Source of the DNA: an uncultured Actinomycetes bacterium
GTDB lineage: Bacteria > Actinomycetota > Actinomycetes > S36-B12
NCBI GenBank assembly: GCA_903960135.1
Contig: CAJBZP010000092.1
Location: 1 to 37,767 of the forward strand
Direction: 5' to 3'
Length of the DNA: 37,767 bases
This document shows positions 10,001 to 17,578 of the stretch, piece by piece; the first letter of the stretch is position 1; each line of letters opens with the position of its first letter. Position numbers and translations under genes: made by a program. The notes under the pieces were generated by a model. The model had not been told where the DNA came from. It saw nothing but the letters and a program-made list of their open reading frames with translations, and made no database searches.

Positions 10001-10378
10001 TGCATGGGCCGCGGAGATCAATCGGCAAAGCCCCGCCCACCCACGAGCACCACGCGCAAGGAAAACCACCCGTGGACGCTGCTCATCAACCCAGCTGCCC
10101 CCATGCGCCGGGGTACGACGCTTTTTCGGCCCACGGGCGAGGTGGTCGGTTTCAATTGCCAACTCAACCCCAAGTACCGGGCTAATGCCGACCTGCCGGC
10201 AGGCCTGCACCCACCGCACTGCTCCATAAACCCCATCGCGATCGGTCAAAGCAACGATGTCCTGGCCAAGTTCAGCCGCATGTTGGGCCAAAGCCAGTGG
10301 AGTTGCGGTGCCGTATTGCAGCGAAAAGCTCGATGCCACCTGAAGATGTGCATAAACCGCTGCGCCAGACCGTGCCAT
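7016..10378 (-). CDS. DNA polymerase III alpha subunit, DnaE2/ImuC-like
   Basis: C-family catalytic PDIDIDVES and GLLKLDVLG; PHP-like N-terminus; C-terminal OB-like region; overlaps dinB by 13 bp. DnaE2 rather than DnaE1 is inferred from context and the divergent PHP domain. Confidence 0.88.
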   Translation of the reverse strand: MARSGAAVYAHLQVASSFSLQYGTATPLALAQHAAELGQDIVALTDRDGVYGAVRWVQACRQVGISPVLGVELAIETDHLARGPKKRRTPAHGGSWVDEQRPRVVFLARGARGWAGLCRLISAAHADRGTPWVPWAAIPANSADVVALLGPDSALGRHFTKHGQTGAAAIVEPWREIFGSNLFIAVANHHRVGRHPYSKATAARLLGWATQSQLTPVLTNAVRYLRSEDARTADVLDASRQLVPLNSRQLELGNGAAAFKGTSAMAAIAEDIASAAGCSAAELLRNTRTLAESAVIDGRRDLGLGEVYVPERAVLVGSAVEQMTAQAQLQWQCEQQIPKRYSVRTEQRLARDRLTDELDVIGRLGFAGYFLTVAEVVSMIKGRGVRVAARGSGAGCLVNHLLGISGVDPIRYGLLMERFLSPLRRVLPDIDIDVESARRLEVYDWIYERFGTERVACVSMMETYRVRHAVRDVGAALGLPPTEIDAFAKSFPRIRARDARAALSDLPELRSSGFGRLAASGQLDSFLGLVEALDGLPRNVAMHPCGVLLSDISLLNRTPVEPSAAGYPMSQFDKDDVEEMGLLKLDVLGVRMQSSIAHSIDEVERTSGRRIILDDEPLDDRATFELIRSTRTLGCFQIESPGQRELIGKFAPETFDDLIIDISLFRPGPVKSDMITPFLRARQGWSQAHYLHQDLRPALAETYGVVVFHEQVLRVLSVMTGCSLAEADETRRSMNSTEGLDDVRAWFYPAALTRGYQLTVVEEVWEILRAFAAFGFCKAHAAAFALPTYQSAWLKTHYPAAFYAGILTHDPGMYPKRLLLDDARNHGVGVLGLDINASSDTYLVEADSIRVPFTDVKGISASECAGIIAGQPYSSIVDTWQRAGISRPIIERIVVAGAFDSLYGFGFEGRAKRRGQLTRRDLLLQIADLAQYERTRNDCTTQLSLDLGGEPVLVEPSGLPEMTTTELVRAELEVLQMDVRCHVIDFYAPMLKSLGTVWSSNILSCRSEQEVLVAGVKVATQTPPIRSGRRVIFLTLDDSTGPVDATFFEDAQGAYASTVFSSWLVLVRGHIRRTGPRGVSIRATGCWSLGSIREHWLAGGPSAVFELIADEPNVGGRWSA

Positions 10379-10402
10379 CAGTGATCAAGCCCTCTTTTTT
10401 GA

Positions 10403-10430
10403 TAGTTGCTAGTTGCTAGTTGCTAGTTGC
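10403..10430. repeat. (TAGTTGC)x4 tandem repeat in the dnaE leader
   Basis: Four perfect 7-bp units at 10403-10409, 10410-10416, 10417-10423 and 10424-10430. Confidence 0.95.
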
Positions 10431-10458
10431 TAACCGTCAATTGACTTACCGAAGATTC

Positions 10459-10504
10459 AGCGGTCGAAGCCCAGCGGGAGACGGGGAACTGGGCTTCGAC
10501 CGCT
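10459..10504. repeat. 16-bp perfect inverted repeat in the HEPN-dnaE intergenic gap
   Basis: AGCGGTCGAAGCCCAG (10459-10474) / CTGGGCTTCGACCGCT (10489-10504), 14-nt loop. Confidence 0.95.
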
Positions 10505-10509
10505 ACTGG

Positions 10510-10533
10510 ACCGGTTGTGGGGGAGCAACCGGT
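10510..10533. repeat. 8-bp perfect inverted repeat immediately after the HEPN gene
   Basis: ACCGGTTG (10510-10517) / CAACCGGT (10526-10533), 8-nt loop. Confidence 0.9.
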
Positions 10534-10543
10534 ACGTATTTGG

Positions 10544-11005
10544 TTAATTCGTACTTAAAATTTCCGCCAGCAGCATCGGCTGGTGGGGTAAACCCAAGGA
10601 CCCGACGACCCGGGCTAGGAAAGTGTCCGCATCGCGAAGGAGGTCATCGGCTTCGCGTTCGCTAACGCAGGCGACCCCGGCTTCGGCCGCAGCTCGTTTG
10701 CGCGCACCAGCCGCAAAGAACATTGCCCACTCGGTGAACTCGGCGGCCACCTCGGGCAGCACCACCCACACACTGCGCACCCGGCGGCGACGCCGGCCCA
10801 CCGGCTGGCTGCGGGCTGCGAGCACCGCGGCAGCGGCCCGAAGGGCGGCAAGGTGCGCGGCGGCATAGCGTGCACTTGGGGCCTGCGCCAACATCGCCTC
10901 GGTCAAACTACGGCGCGCTGACATCACCAAATCGAGGGCGGCGCTGGGGACTGGGGCGCTGGGGACTGGAGTAGCAGGCAACTGGCGCTCTAGCAGGACC
11001 GTCAT
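10544..11005 (-). CDS. SAV_6107-like HEPN domain protein
   Basis: SARYAAAHLAALRAAAAVLAAR (R-x4-H) and WAMFFAAGARKRAAAEAG; start placed at MTVLLERQL (11005) with GGAG upstream, not the longer ORF start at 11071 which would run through the SOS box. Confidence 0.75.
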   Translation of the reverse strand: MTVLLERQLPATPVPSAPVPSAALDLVMSARRSLTEAMLAQAPSARYAAAHLAALRAAAAVLAARSQPVGRRRRRVRSVWVVLPEVAAEFTEWAMFFAAGARKRAAAEAGVACVSEREADDLLRDADTFLARVVGSLGLPHQPMLLAEILSTN

Positions 11006-11020
11006 GGCAATCTCCTTAAC

Positions 11021-11044
11021 ATATTCGAACAGGTGTTCGAATAT
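11021..11044 (-). promoter_or_regulatory. LexA/SOS box
   Basis: ATATTCGAACAGGTGTTCGAATAT; contains TCGAAC-N4-GTTCGA (11025-11040), the actinobacterial/Gram-positive LexA operator type; palindromic except the central two bases; 19 nt upstream of the HEPN start. Confidence 0.9.
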
Positions 11045-11097
11045 GGCTAACTTAAACCCGCCCCCTGACATTCGTCAACCCCACTAGCATTTAACCC

Positions 11098-11631
11098 ATG
11101 TCACCAGCCCGCTCCCCCGGCTTTGTGCGCCTTGGCCGCGCCGCAGCCTTGGGGTCGGCCACTTTGCTACTGACCTTGACGGCCCACACCGCCGCCCAAT
11201 CGACGCTGCCCGCCCCCTTCGAAATCGGGCTACTACTTCCGCTGGCGCTGGCGCTGGGCTACGCGGCAGGTGACCGGCGCCGATCCATGCCTTGGCTGAC
11301 GGCATATGTGCTCGCGGTGCAGGTGTTATTCCATGTACTGCTGATAGCCACCGGATCCCACTTAACCCATGAATCGTGGCTACCGGCACCCAACATGCTC
11401 GTCTGCCACCTCCTCGCCGCATTGGCACTCGCCTGGGTCATCACCCAGGGCGAAAGCACCTTGGCCCGCTGGGCCGGCTACCTCGGCCAGGTGATCGGCC
11501 TGACCCCGCCAGTGGCCACTGCCAGCTTTGAACAACTCTGCTCCCCAGCAGATCACAAACCACAGCACACCGAGCACGCGGCTACCCATGCCATCTCGCG
11601 CCGCGGGCCACCGCTGCTCAGCGCCAACTAA
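11098..11631 (+). CDS. Integral membrane protein upstream of ycnI-copC
   Basis: Several hydrophobic segments (LGSATLLLTLTA; IGLLLPLALALGYAAG; LTAYVLAVQVLFHVLLIA; LVCHLLAALALAWVI). Confidence 0.65.
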   Translation: MSPARSPGFVRLGRAAALGSATLLLTLTAHTAAQSTLPAPFEIGLLLPLALALGYAAGDRRRSMPWLTAYVLAVQVLFHVLLIATGSHLTHESWLPAPNMLVCHLLAALALAWVITQGESTLARWAGYLGQVIGLTPPVATASFEQLCSPADHKPQHTEHAATHAISRRGPPLLSAN

Positions 11632-11712
11632 GAACTAATAACTCCCCCGCATCGGCGGCCGGGAGGTAATTTCCGTATCCGCAAAAACTTATTTAGAAAA
11701 AGGTGTTAATTC

Positions 11713-12456
11713 ATGTCTGCAAAAAAAAGAGTTATTCGTACCACCGCACTATTAGCCGGCGCAGTTGGCGTATTGCTCGTAAGTGCAGCACCGGCAAGTG
11801 CCCACATGGGTATTGAGTTACACGGTGGCACCCCCACCGCTGGTAGCAGCAGCAGCATCTTCCTGCGGCCCGGCCATGGTTGCGATGGCGACAGCACCAA
11901 CGCTCTAACAGTTGAGATACCGGCCGGTGTCACCGGAGCCAAACCTCAGCCAAAAGCCGGCTGGAAACTATCGGAGACGGCGACGACCATCACCTGGTCG
12001 GGCGGCGAACTCGCAGATGATGAATTTGATGAGTTCGGTATCAGGGTCACTTGGCCGAAGTTAGCGGCCGGTGTGTCATCGCAGAAGTTCTACTTCAAGT
12101 CCGTTCAAACTTGCAATGCCGAACTAAAGGTGGCAGTAAGTGGCAAGGATGCCACCATCACGGGCTGGCTACCAAGTTATGCCGGTCAGAAGGCGGCACT
12201 TTTCGTTGACGATATTCCGCTAACCGCCCACGATGTCACCATCGGATCAAGCGGCGCATTCACCATCAAGACCAAGTCGGCGAAAGTGCCCGAGGGCAGT
12301 GAAGTAACCGCCAAAATAAACGATCGCCTAGTCGGTACTTCGGTTGCCGGCTCCGATAACTGGATCGAACTGCCGGTAACTGGATCAACAGCGACACTGG
12401 CCAGTCCGGCACCGTCGGTTACCGTGATCGCAGCCACCACCACCGCCGCTCACTAA
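11713..12456 (+). CDS. YcnI-family (DUF1775) exported copper-binding protein
   Basis: Signal peptide ending SAAPASA then H-M-G-I-E-L; VEIPAGVTGAKPQPKAGWKLS and YFKSVQTC fit DUF1775. Confidence 0.85.
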   Translation: MSAKKRVIRTTALLAGAVGVLLVSAAPASAHMGIELHGGTPTAGSSSSIFLRPGHGCDGDSTNALTVEIPAGVTGAKPQPKAGWKLSETATTITWSGGELADDEFDEFGIRVTWPKLAAGVSSQKFYFKSVQTCNAELKVAVSGKDATITGWLPSYAGQKAALFVDDIPLTAHDVTIGSSGAFTIKTKSAKVPEGSEVTAKINDRLVGTSVAGSDNWIELPVTGSTATLASPAPSVTVIAATTTAAH

Positions 12457-13103
12457 TGCGCAAAGCCCTTGTGGCCGTGCTGTTGGGCTCACTAGCACTC
12501 CTAGTGAGCCCAACACCTGCGTTCGCACATGCCGAGTTAGTGACCAGCTCACCGCGTAACGGTTCACAGCTCTTACTTGCACCAAGGAACATCACCCTTA
12601 CTTTTGGCGAGGATGTGGCCCTAGACACCGCCCAGATATTGGATCAGTCCGCGGTTGTGGTTCCCGCAACAGCGGTGCTGAGTGGATCCCGATTGACGGT
12701 TACCCCCAGCGAAAAACTGGCCAACGGGCGATACGCCGTCAGTTGGCAGGTAACCAGCGAGGATGGGCACGTTGTTGCCGGGGCCATCGCCTTCACCATC
12801 AAAGTTGCCAATCCGCCGGGCCAGCCGACCACTTTGGCCTTGCTGCCGGCCATCAAGGCCCGGATTAGCTCACCACAGGTCGGCGCGCGCACCATTACGT
12901 TTGCCTCCAAGGCAAAAAGCGGGGAGGTACTTCTCACCAATGACGCCTTGCCCGGACCGATAACCTGGCGAGTCACGGGAAACGGCAAGCTGGCCAAAGC
13001 CAGTGGGGTAATCCCCTTCGCCGGCACCTGGGCTATCGAAGCGAGCCTCTTTGCGGGCGCGCTAGATTTCGTCGTTGCGAAAGGAACCCAGACTTTTAGA
13101 TAG
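12456..13103 (+). CDS. CopC-domain exported protein
   Basis: Signal peptide then HAELVTSSPRNGSQLLLAPRNITLTFGEDV and VSWQVTSEDGHVVAGAIAFTI; TAATG stop/start overlap with ycnI. Confidence 0.85.
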   Translation: MRKALVAVLLGSLALLVSPTPAFAHAELVTSSPRNGSQLLLAPRNITLTFGEDVALDTAQILDQSAVVVPATAVLSGSRLTVTPSEKLANGRYAVSWQVTSEDGHVVAGAIAFTIKVANPPGQPTTLALLPAIKARISSPQVGARTITFASKAKSGEVLLTNDALPGPITWRVTGNGKLAKASGVIPFAGTWAIEASLFAGALDFVVAKGTQTFR

Positions 13104-13162
13104 CCCGCGGTTAACAGCCATTACGGTAGCCGGGTGCCTAGTATTCAAAGCCCGTTGCTGCC

Positions 13163-13894
13163 ATGGAGTTAACCGGCGAGCGCACCATGCCTGGAGTACC
13201 CACTGAGTCATATTGGTTCGCTCGTCACGAAGTGGTCTACCGGTGGGTTGCCGAGAATTACGCACTCGATCGAATATGCGGTGATATCGGTAGTGGTGAG
13301 GGTTTCGGCCCACAATTGCTGTTGAGCGCAGGTGCTCGAAGTGTCTTCGGCATTGAGTTGGACGCAAGCGCTGTGTCACATAGCGCAACTACTTATCCCG
13401 GCAGCAACTTCATCAGAGCCAACGTCGTGGCCTTACCGATTGCCACAAAATCTACCGATATCGTCGTGTCACTACAGGTCATAGAACATCTCTGGAATGT
13501 CGAGACCTATCTGCAGGAAATGCACAGAGTGCTTCGCGTTGGTGGGTTCCTCGTAATATCAACACCGAATCGGCCTATCTTCTCACCCGGACTAGCCCGT
13601 AAGTCCTCTCCCGTGAACCCCTTCCATGTTGAGGAGTTCGACGCTGAGCAGGTCCACGACCGGTTAACAGACTGTGGGTTCACCCAGGTCACAATCCGTG
13701 GCTTGCACCACGGCGAACGCATAGCCGAGTGGGAGCACGCGCACGGTCCTATTGTTGCGGCCATGGTAACCGCCGGGCAAACAAACTGTTGGTCACCAGA
13801 GTTGATTGACTTTGTCTCATCCGTAACTTCCGCGGACTTTCTCTTTTCCGATGCAGCCGAAGCTCAGGATCTAATTGCACTGGGTGTCAAGTGA
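13163..13894 (+). CDS. SAM-dependent methyltransferase, Rv3030-like
   Basis: MELTGERTMPGV...YWFARHEVVYRWV; GDIGSGEGFG motif I; 4-bp overlap with GH57 gene; Rv3030/Rv3031 order. Confidence 0.8.
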   Translation: MELTGERTMPGVPTESYWFARHEVVYRWVAENYALDRICGDIGSGEGFGPQLLLSAGARSVFGIELDASAVSHSATTYPGSNFIRANVVALPIATKSTDIVVSLQVIEHLWNVETYLQEMHRVLRVGGFLVISTPNRPIFSPGLARKSSPVNPFHVEEFDAEQVHDRLTDCGFTQVTIRGLHHGERIAEWEHAHGPIVAAMVTAGQTNCWSPELIDFVSSVTSADFLFSDAAEAQDLIALGVK

Positions 13895-15438
13895 GCAAAC
13901 CAATTGGCACCTTTTGCCTAGTGCTCCACACCCACCTGCCCTGGCTGGCCCATCACGGAGCTTGGCCCGTTGGCGAGGAGTGGCTTCACCAGGCCTGGTC
14001 TGCCTCCTACCTGCCGGTTATTGAACTTCTGGAGACCCTTGCTGATGAAGGCCAACGCAATGTGTTGACCCTAGGAGTGTCACCAGTGCTCGCAGCACAA
14101 CTTGATGACCCGTATTGCATCAAAGAGCAACGCACTTGGCTGGCCAACTGGCAGTTGCGCGCACAGGGCATGGCTGGTTCCCGCGAGCAGTGGCGGCGCG
14201 ACGCTGGCACGCGTGAGTTTAGAAGTGCACTTGCTGCGCAGCACCTATTCGAAGCTCGGTGGCAATCTGGTGCTTCACCTGTCTTACGAAGACTTCTCGA
14301 CGCTGGTGTAATCGAAATTCTTGGTGGACCAGCAGCCCACAACTTTCAGCCACTTAATCAAGGCGCAACGGTACGAGCTGCACTGCGCATTGGCCATGAT
14401 GATGCCCTGCTGCGCCGGGGTAGTTCACCTACGGGCCTATGGGCCCCGGAGTGTGCATACACCCCGGGCCTGGAACACCACTATGCCGAAGTTGGTATCA
14501 CCCACTTCATGGTTGATGGCCCGACGATGAACAGTGCCGGACGCTCCACCGGGGCCGCGTGGCAAGTAGCCGATAGCGAGGTAGTTGCGTTCGCACGGGA
14601 TCTTGATGTCACCTATCGAGTTTGGTCGCCACGTAAAGGCTACCCGGGGGGCAAGTGGTACCGAGACTTTCACAGCTTCGACCATGAATGGGGGTTTCGG
14701 CCGGCTCGCGTAACAAGTACGACAACACCCGCCCACGAAAAAGCCCCGTACAACCCAGTGCGTGCCATGCAGGCGGTCGAACGCGACGCTCGCGATTTCG
14801 TCCGGGTCGTCCGAGACCGCCTCCTCGAACTGGGGGCGACGATGGGATCAAGGAAGGGGGCGAATCCGCTGGTTGTCGCCGCTTACGACACCGAGCTTTT
14901 CGGCCACTGGTGGCATGAAGGACCCCAGTGGTTGGGGCAAGTGCTCCGCCTACTCCCCGAGTGCGGGGTGACGGTAACGACATTACAAGGGGCCATGGAT
15001 CTTGGCCATGTCGCCGGTCGAGTGGACTTAGCAAACGGGTCCTGGGGTTCGGGCAAGGATTGGCGCGTCTGGGAAGGTGATCAGGTTAAGGATCTAGCGC
15101 GCACCAACAGCGATCTTGAGGTCCAGGTCCTCGAAACCTTACGAAAGTACTTCGATGAGCCTGCGCATCGGCGTACTCGCAGTTTTGCCGCGGACCAACT
15201 CGCCCGTGAGCTGCTTCTTACCCTTGCAAGTGACTGGGCTTTCATGGTCTCGAAGGATTCAGCAGCCGAATATGCTCGGGGGCGAATCGGCGTTCACCTT
15301 TGCGCCGCCAAGGATCTGGGTAACTTGCTTGCCTCCGGACACACCATCGCCGCCGAGACTCTCGCGAAGAAACTGCATTCCCGCGATTACGCACTAGCTA
15401 GTCTCGACGCACGTACCTTCGCTCAATTCATGGACTGA
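13891..15438 (+). CDS. GH57 alpha-1,4-glucan branching enzyme, Rv3031-like
   Basis: FCLVLHTHLPWLAHHG; GLWAPECAYTPGLE; AAYDTELFGHWWHEGPQWL, hallmark GH57 branching-enzyme motifs. Confidence 0.9.
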   Translation: MSKPIGTFCLVLHTHLPWLAHHGAWPVGEEWLHQAWSASYLPVIELLETLADEGQRNVLTLGVSPVLAAQLDDPYCIKEQRTWLANWQLRAQGMAGSREQWRRDAGTREFRSALAAQHLFEARWQSGASPVLRRLLDAGVIEILGGPAAHNFQPLNQGATVRAALRIGHDDALLRRGSSPTGLWAPECAYTPGLEHHYAEVGITHFMVDGPTMNSAGRSTGAAWQVADSEVVAFARDLDVTYRVWSPRKGYPGGKWYRDFHSFDHEWGFRPARVTSTTTPAHEKAPYNPVRAMQAVERDARDFVRVVRDRLLELGATMGSRKGANPLVVAAYDTELFGHWWHEGPQWLGQVLRLLPECGVTVTTLQGAMDLGHVAGRVDLANGSWGSGKDWRVWEGDQVKDLARTNSDLEVQVLETLRKYFDEPAHRRTRSFAADQLARELLLTLASDWAFMVSKDSAAEYARGRIGVHLCAAKDLGNLLASGHTIAAETLAKKLHSRDYALASLDARTFAQFMD

Positions 15439-16139
15439 GAAGACCCCTCGGCGACCGCACGCTGTGTCTTGCGGGCAATATCTTGCAGTGCCGCGCGGCG
15501 CAGCTCCTGTTGCGCGTAGATCTCACGCCGGTCTTTGAGAATTCGGGCCGGCACCCCCCCCATAACGGAAAATGGTGGAACCGATCCACGCACCAGACTG
15601 TGGGCCCCAAGCACACTGCCATTGCCAATCGTGGTCCCTCGCAACACGGTTGCCTTCGTGCCTATCCAAACATCGGGGCCAATGCGTACCGGTGACTTCA
15701 CGATGCCTTGATCTTTAATAGGTAGGTAGATGTCATCGATCGAATGGTCGAAGTCACAGATATATACCCAATCGGCGACAATCGAACCAGCGCCTATTTC
15801 GATGTCGAGGAAGGCGTTGACGGTGTTATCACGACCAAAAACACATTTATCACCAATTGCCAAGGTGCCTTCGTGGCACCGCACTCGATTGTCATCGCCA
15901 AGGTGCACCCAGCGGCCCAGAATCATCCGCCCATACCCCTTGCGGGCATTGACCTCAACATGCTTACCGAAGAACACGAATCCGGTAGTGATGATGTGCG
16001 GATTTCTAACTTTGAATACGAGAAAGCGCCAATAGCGAATCAGGTACCAAGGTGACCAGGCCCGGTTTCGTAACACCCACCGCAAAGATGCCACCGTTAA
16101 AAACCGCGCCTGTCGCGGATCTCGTGGGCTCACGACCAC
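15423..16139 (-). CDS. Left-handed beta-helix (hexapeptide) acyltransferase, Rv3034c-like
   Basis: Hexapeptide repeats (VHLGDDNRVRCHEG, IGPDVWIGTKATVLRGTTIGNGSVLGAHSLVRGSVPPFSVMGGVPARIL). Confidence 0.85.
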   Translation of the reverse strand: MVVSPRDPRQARFLTVASLRWVLRNRAWSPWYLIRYWRFLVFKVRNPHIITTGFVFFGKHVEVNARKGYGRMILGRWVHLGDDNRVRCHEGTLAIGDKCVFGRDNTVNAFLDIEIGAGSIVADWVYICDFDHSIDDIYLPIKDQGIVKSPVRIGPDVWIGTKATVLRGTTIGNGSVLGAHSLVRGSVPPFSVMGGVPARILKDRREIYAQQELRRAALQDIARKTQRAVAEGSSQSMN

Positions 16140-16155
16140 GAAGACTACCGAGCCG

Positions 16156-17427
16156 CTAAGAAAGCGCGCCGGTCAGCAGGTTCCCTGGCAACGGTGCCGG
16201 TGCCTTGACCGGCACAGACACCTTGCCCGCCAGGTTTGTTGTGAGCCGACGCTCATCGGCTACCGCCTCCCGGTATACCTCCACAGTTTGAGCAGCAATC
16301 GCAGGCCAGCCGAAATCGCTCTTCACTTTGGCACGAGCCGCCCGCGCGAAAGTTGCCGCTAGTTGCGGGTCAAGTAATACCTGCGCCAGTGCGCCGGAAA
16401 GTTCTACCGAACTTCCTGGCATAAAAGTACGCCCGGTCACGCCGTCTTCGACCAACTCCGCCAAGCCACCCGTGCGGGCGACCACAAGCGGTGCACCTAC
16501 TGACGCGGCCTCAAGGGCGACAATGCCAAAGGGTTCATATAGGGAAGGCACGACCACGGCATCGGCCGCTGCGACCAATGCATGTAATTGCTCCTCCGGC
16601 AGCCACCCTAAAAAGCTCACCCGACGTTGCAAGCGTTTGGCCCTAACCTGCTCAATCAATTGGGTGTCAGCGCTCCCCCGGCCGGCGATCACTAGATGCA
16701 CCCCGGGCACCTGCCGACGCAGCCGTGGCAGCGCATCAATGAGCGTATGCACCCCCTTCTCCCACTCCAAGCGCCCGGTGAAAACCACCAGCGGGCTTGG
16801 GTACTGCGTGCGCGCAATCTGCCGCTGCTTAGCGGTTACGCGCCAGCGCTCGGGGTCGATGCCATTTGCGATCACCACTGTCTTATCCACCGGAGGGCTA
16901 AAGAGTTGCCCCACCTCCCAGCGCATGTGCTCGCTGCAGGCAATTACTCGACGGGCTTCATAAGTGGACCACCATTCAATGCTGTGGATACTTCGCGATA
17001 GATCCGCCGGCAGCCAACCTTGGTGCCGACCCGCCTCGGTCGCATGCATCGTCGTCACATACGGGATGCGGCCCGCTTCCTTTAAAACTGCGGCCGCATG
17101 TGCCACCAGCCAGTCGTGACCATGCACAACCTGCGGCTGCCACGTACGCATCAGCCGGAGCCCCGCGCGCGCAACGGCGCTGTTAAAACCAGCCACCCAA
17201 GCCAGCAAGTGTTCCTCGTCCAAGGGCACATGCGGTGCATCCGGGGTGACACGCAACACCCGAACACCGTTTACGATTTCGTCCGGGCTCGCACCCTCGC
17301 TGCCTTGCGTGATTACGGTAACGTCGAAGCCGAGTGCCGCTTGAGTCTGTGCCATGGCGTGCACGTGCCGCCCCAAGCCGCCGTACACCACCGGTGGGTA
17401 CTCCCACGAGAGGTGAAGAATTCGCAC
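16156..17427 (-). CDS. GT4 alpha-glucan glucosyltransferase, Rv3032-like
   Basis: MRILHLSWEYPPVVYGGLGRHVHAMAQ; VVFTGRLEWEKGVHTLIDALP; VVPSLYEPFGIVALEAASVGAPLVV. Confidence 0.88.
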   Translation of the reverse strand: MRILHLSWEYPPVVYGGLGRHVHAMAQTQAALGFDVTVITQGSEGASPDEIVNGVRVLRVTPDAPHVPLDEEHLLAWVAGFNSAVARAGLRLMRTWQPQVVHGHDWLVAHAAAVLKEAGRIPYVTTMHATEAGRHQGWLPADLSRSIHSIEWWSTYEARRVIACSEHMRWEVGQLFSPPVDKTVVIANGIDPERWRVTAKQRQIARTQYPSPLVVFTGRLEWEKGVHTLIDALPRLRRQVPGVHLVIAGRGSADTQLIEQVRAKRLQRRVSFLGWLPEEQLHALVAAADAVVVPSLYEPFGIVALEAASVGAPLVVARTGGLAELVEDGVTGRTFMPGSSVELSGALAQVLLDPQLAATFARAARAKVKSDFGWPAIAAQTVEVYREAVADERRLTTNLAGKVSVPVKAPAPLPGNLLTGALS

Positions 17428-17458
17428 AGCAGCAGCATAAGGCCATCAATGGGCTCTT

Positions 17459-17477
17459 AAACCTGCTAGTTCCGTCA
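17459..17477 (+). repeat. Extra half-copy of the 19-bp palindrome arm
   Basis: AAACCTGCTAGTTCCGTCA; 17/19 match to 17490-17508 (AAACCTGCTTATTCCGTCA). Confidence 0.85.
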
Positions 17478-17489
17478 CCGGAGGTCCGT

Positions 17490-17543
17490 AAACCTGCTTA
17501 TTCCGTCACTTCTGTGGTGGATTATGACGGAACGAGCAGGTAT
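17490..17543. repeat. 54-bp palindromic element, left copy
   Basis: AAACCTGCTTATTCCGTCA (17490-17508), 16-nt loop, TGACGGAACGAGCAGGTAT (17525-17543); ACCTGCT/AGCAGGT and CCGTCA/TGACGG pair. Confidence 0.9.
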
Positions 17544-17578
17544 CAGCCTGTGGATAGTCATTTGGCACTAAGTGACTA

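Noticed and set aside
8029-10384. Plus-strand ORFs antisense to dnaE (for example 8029-8355, 9897-10229)
   Set aside because: Typical high-GC antisense open frames; no domain, SD or conservation evidence.
11006-11071. Extended N-terminus of the HEPN ORF (MSGGGFKLAIFEHLFEYVKEIA)
   Set aside because: Would be encoded through the LexA box; ATG at 11005 with an upstream GGAG is more plausible.
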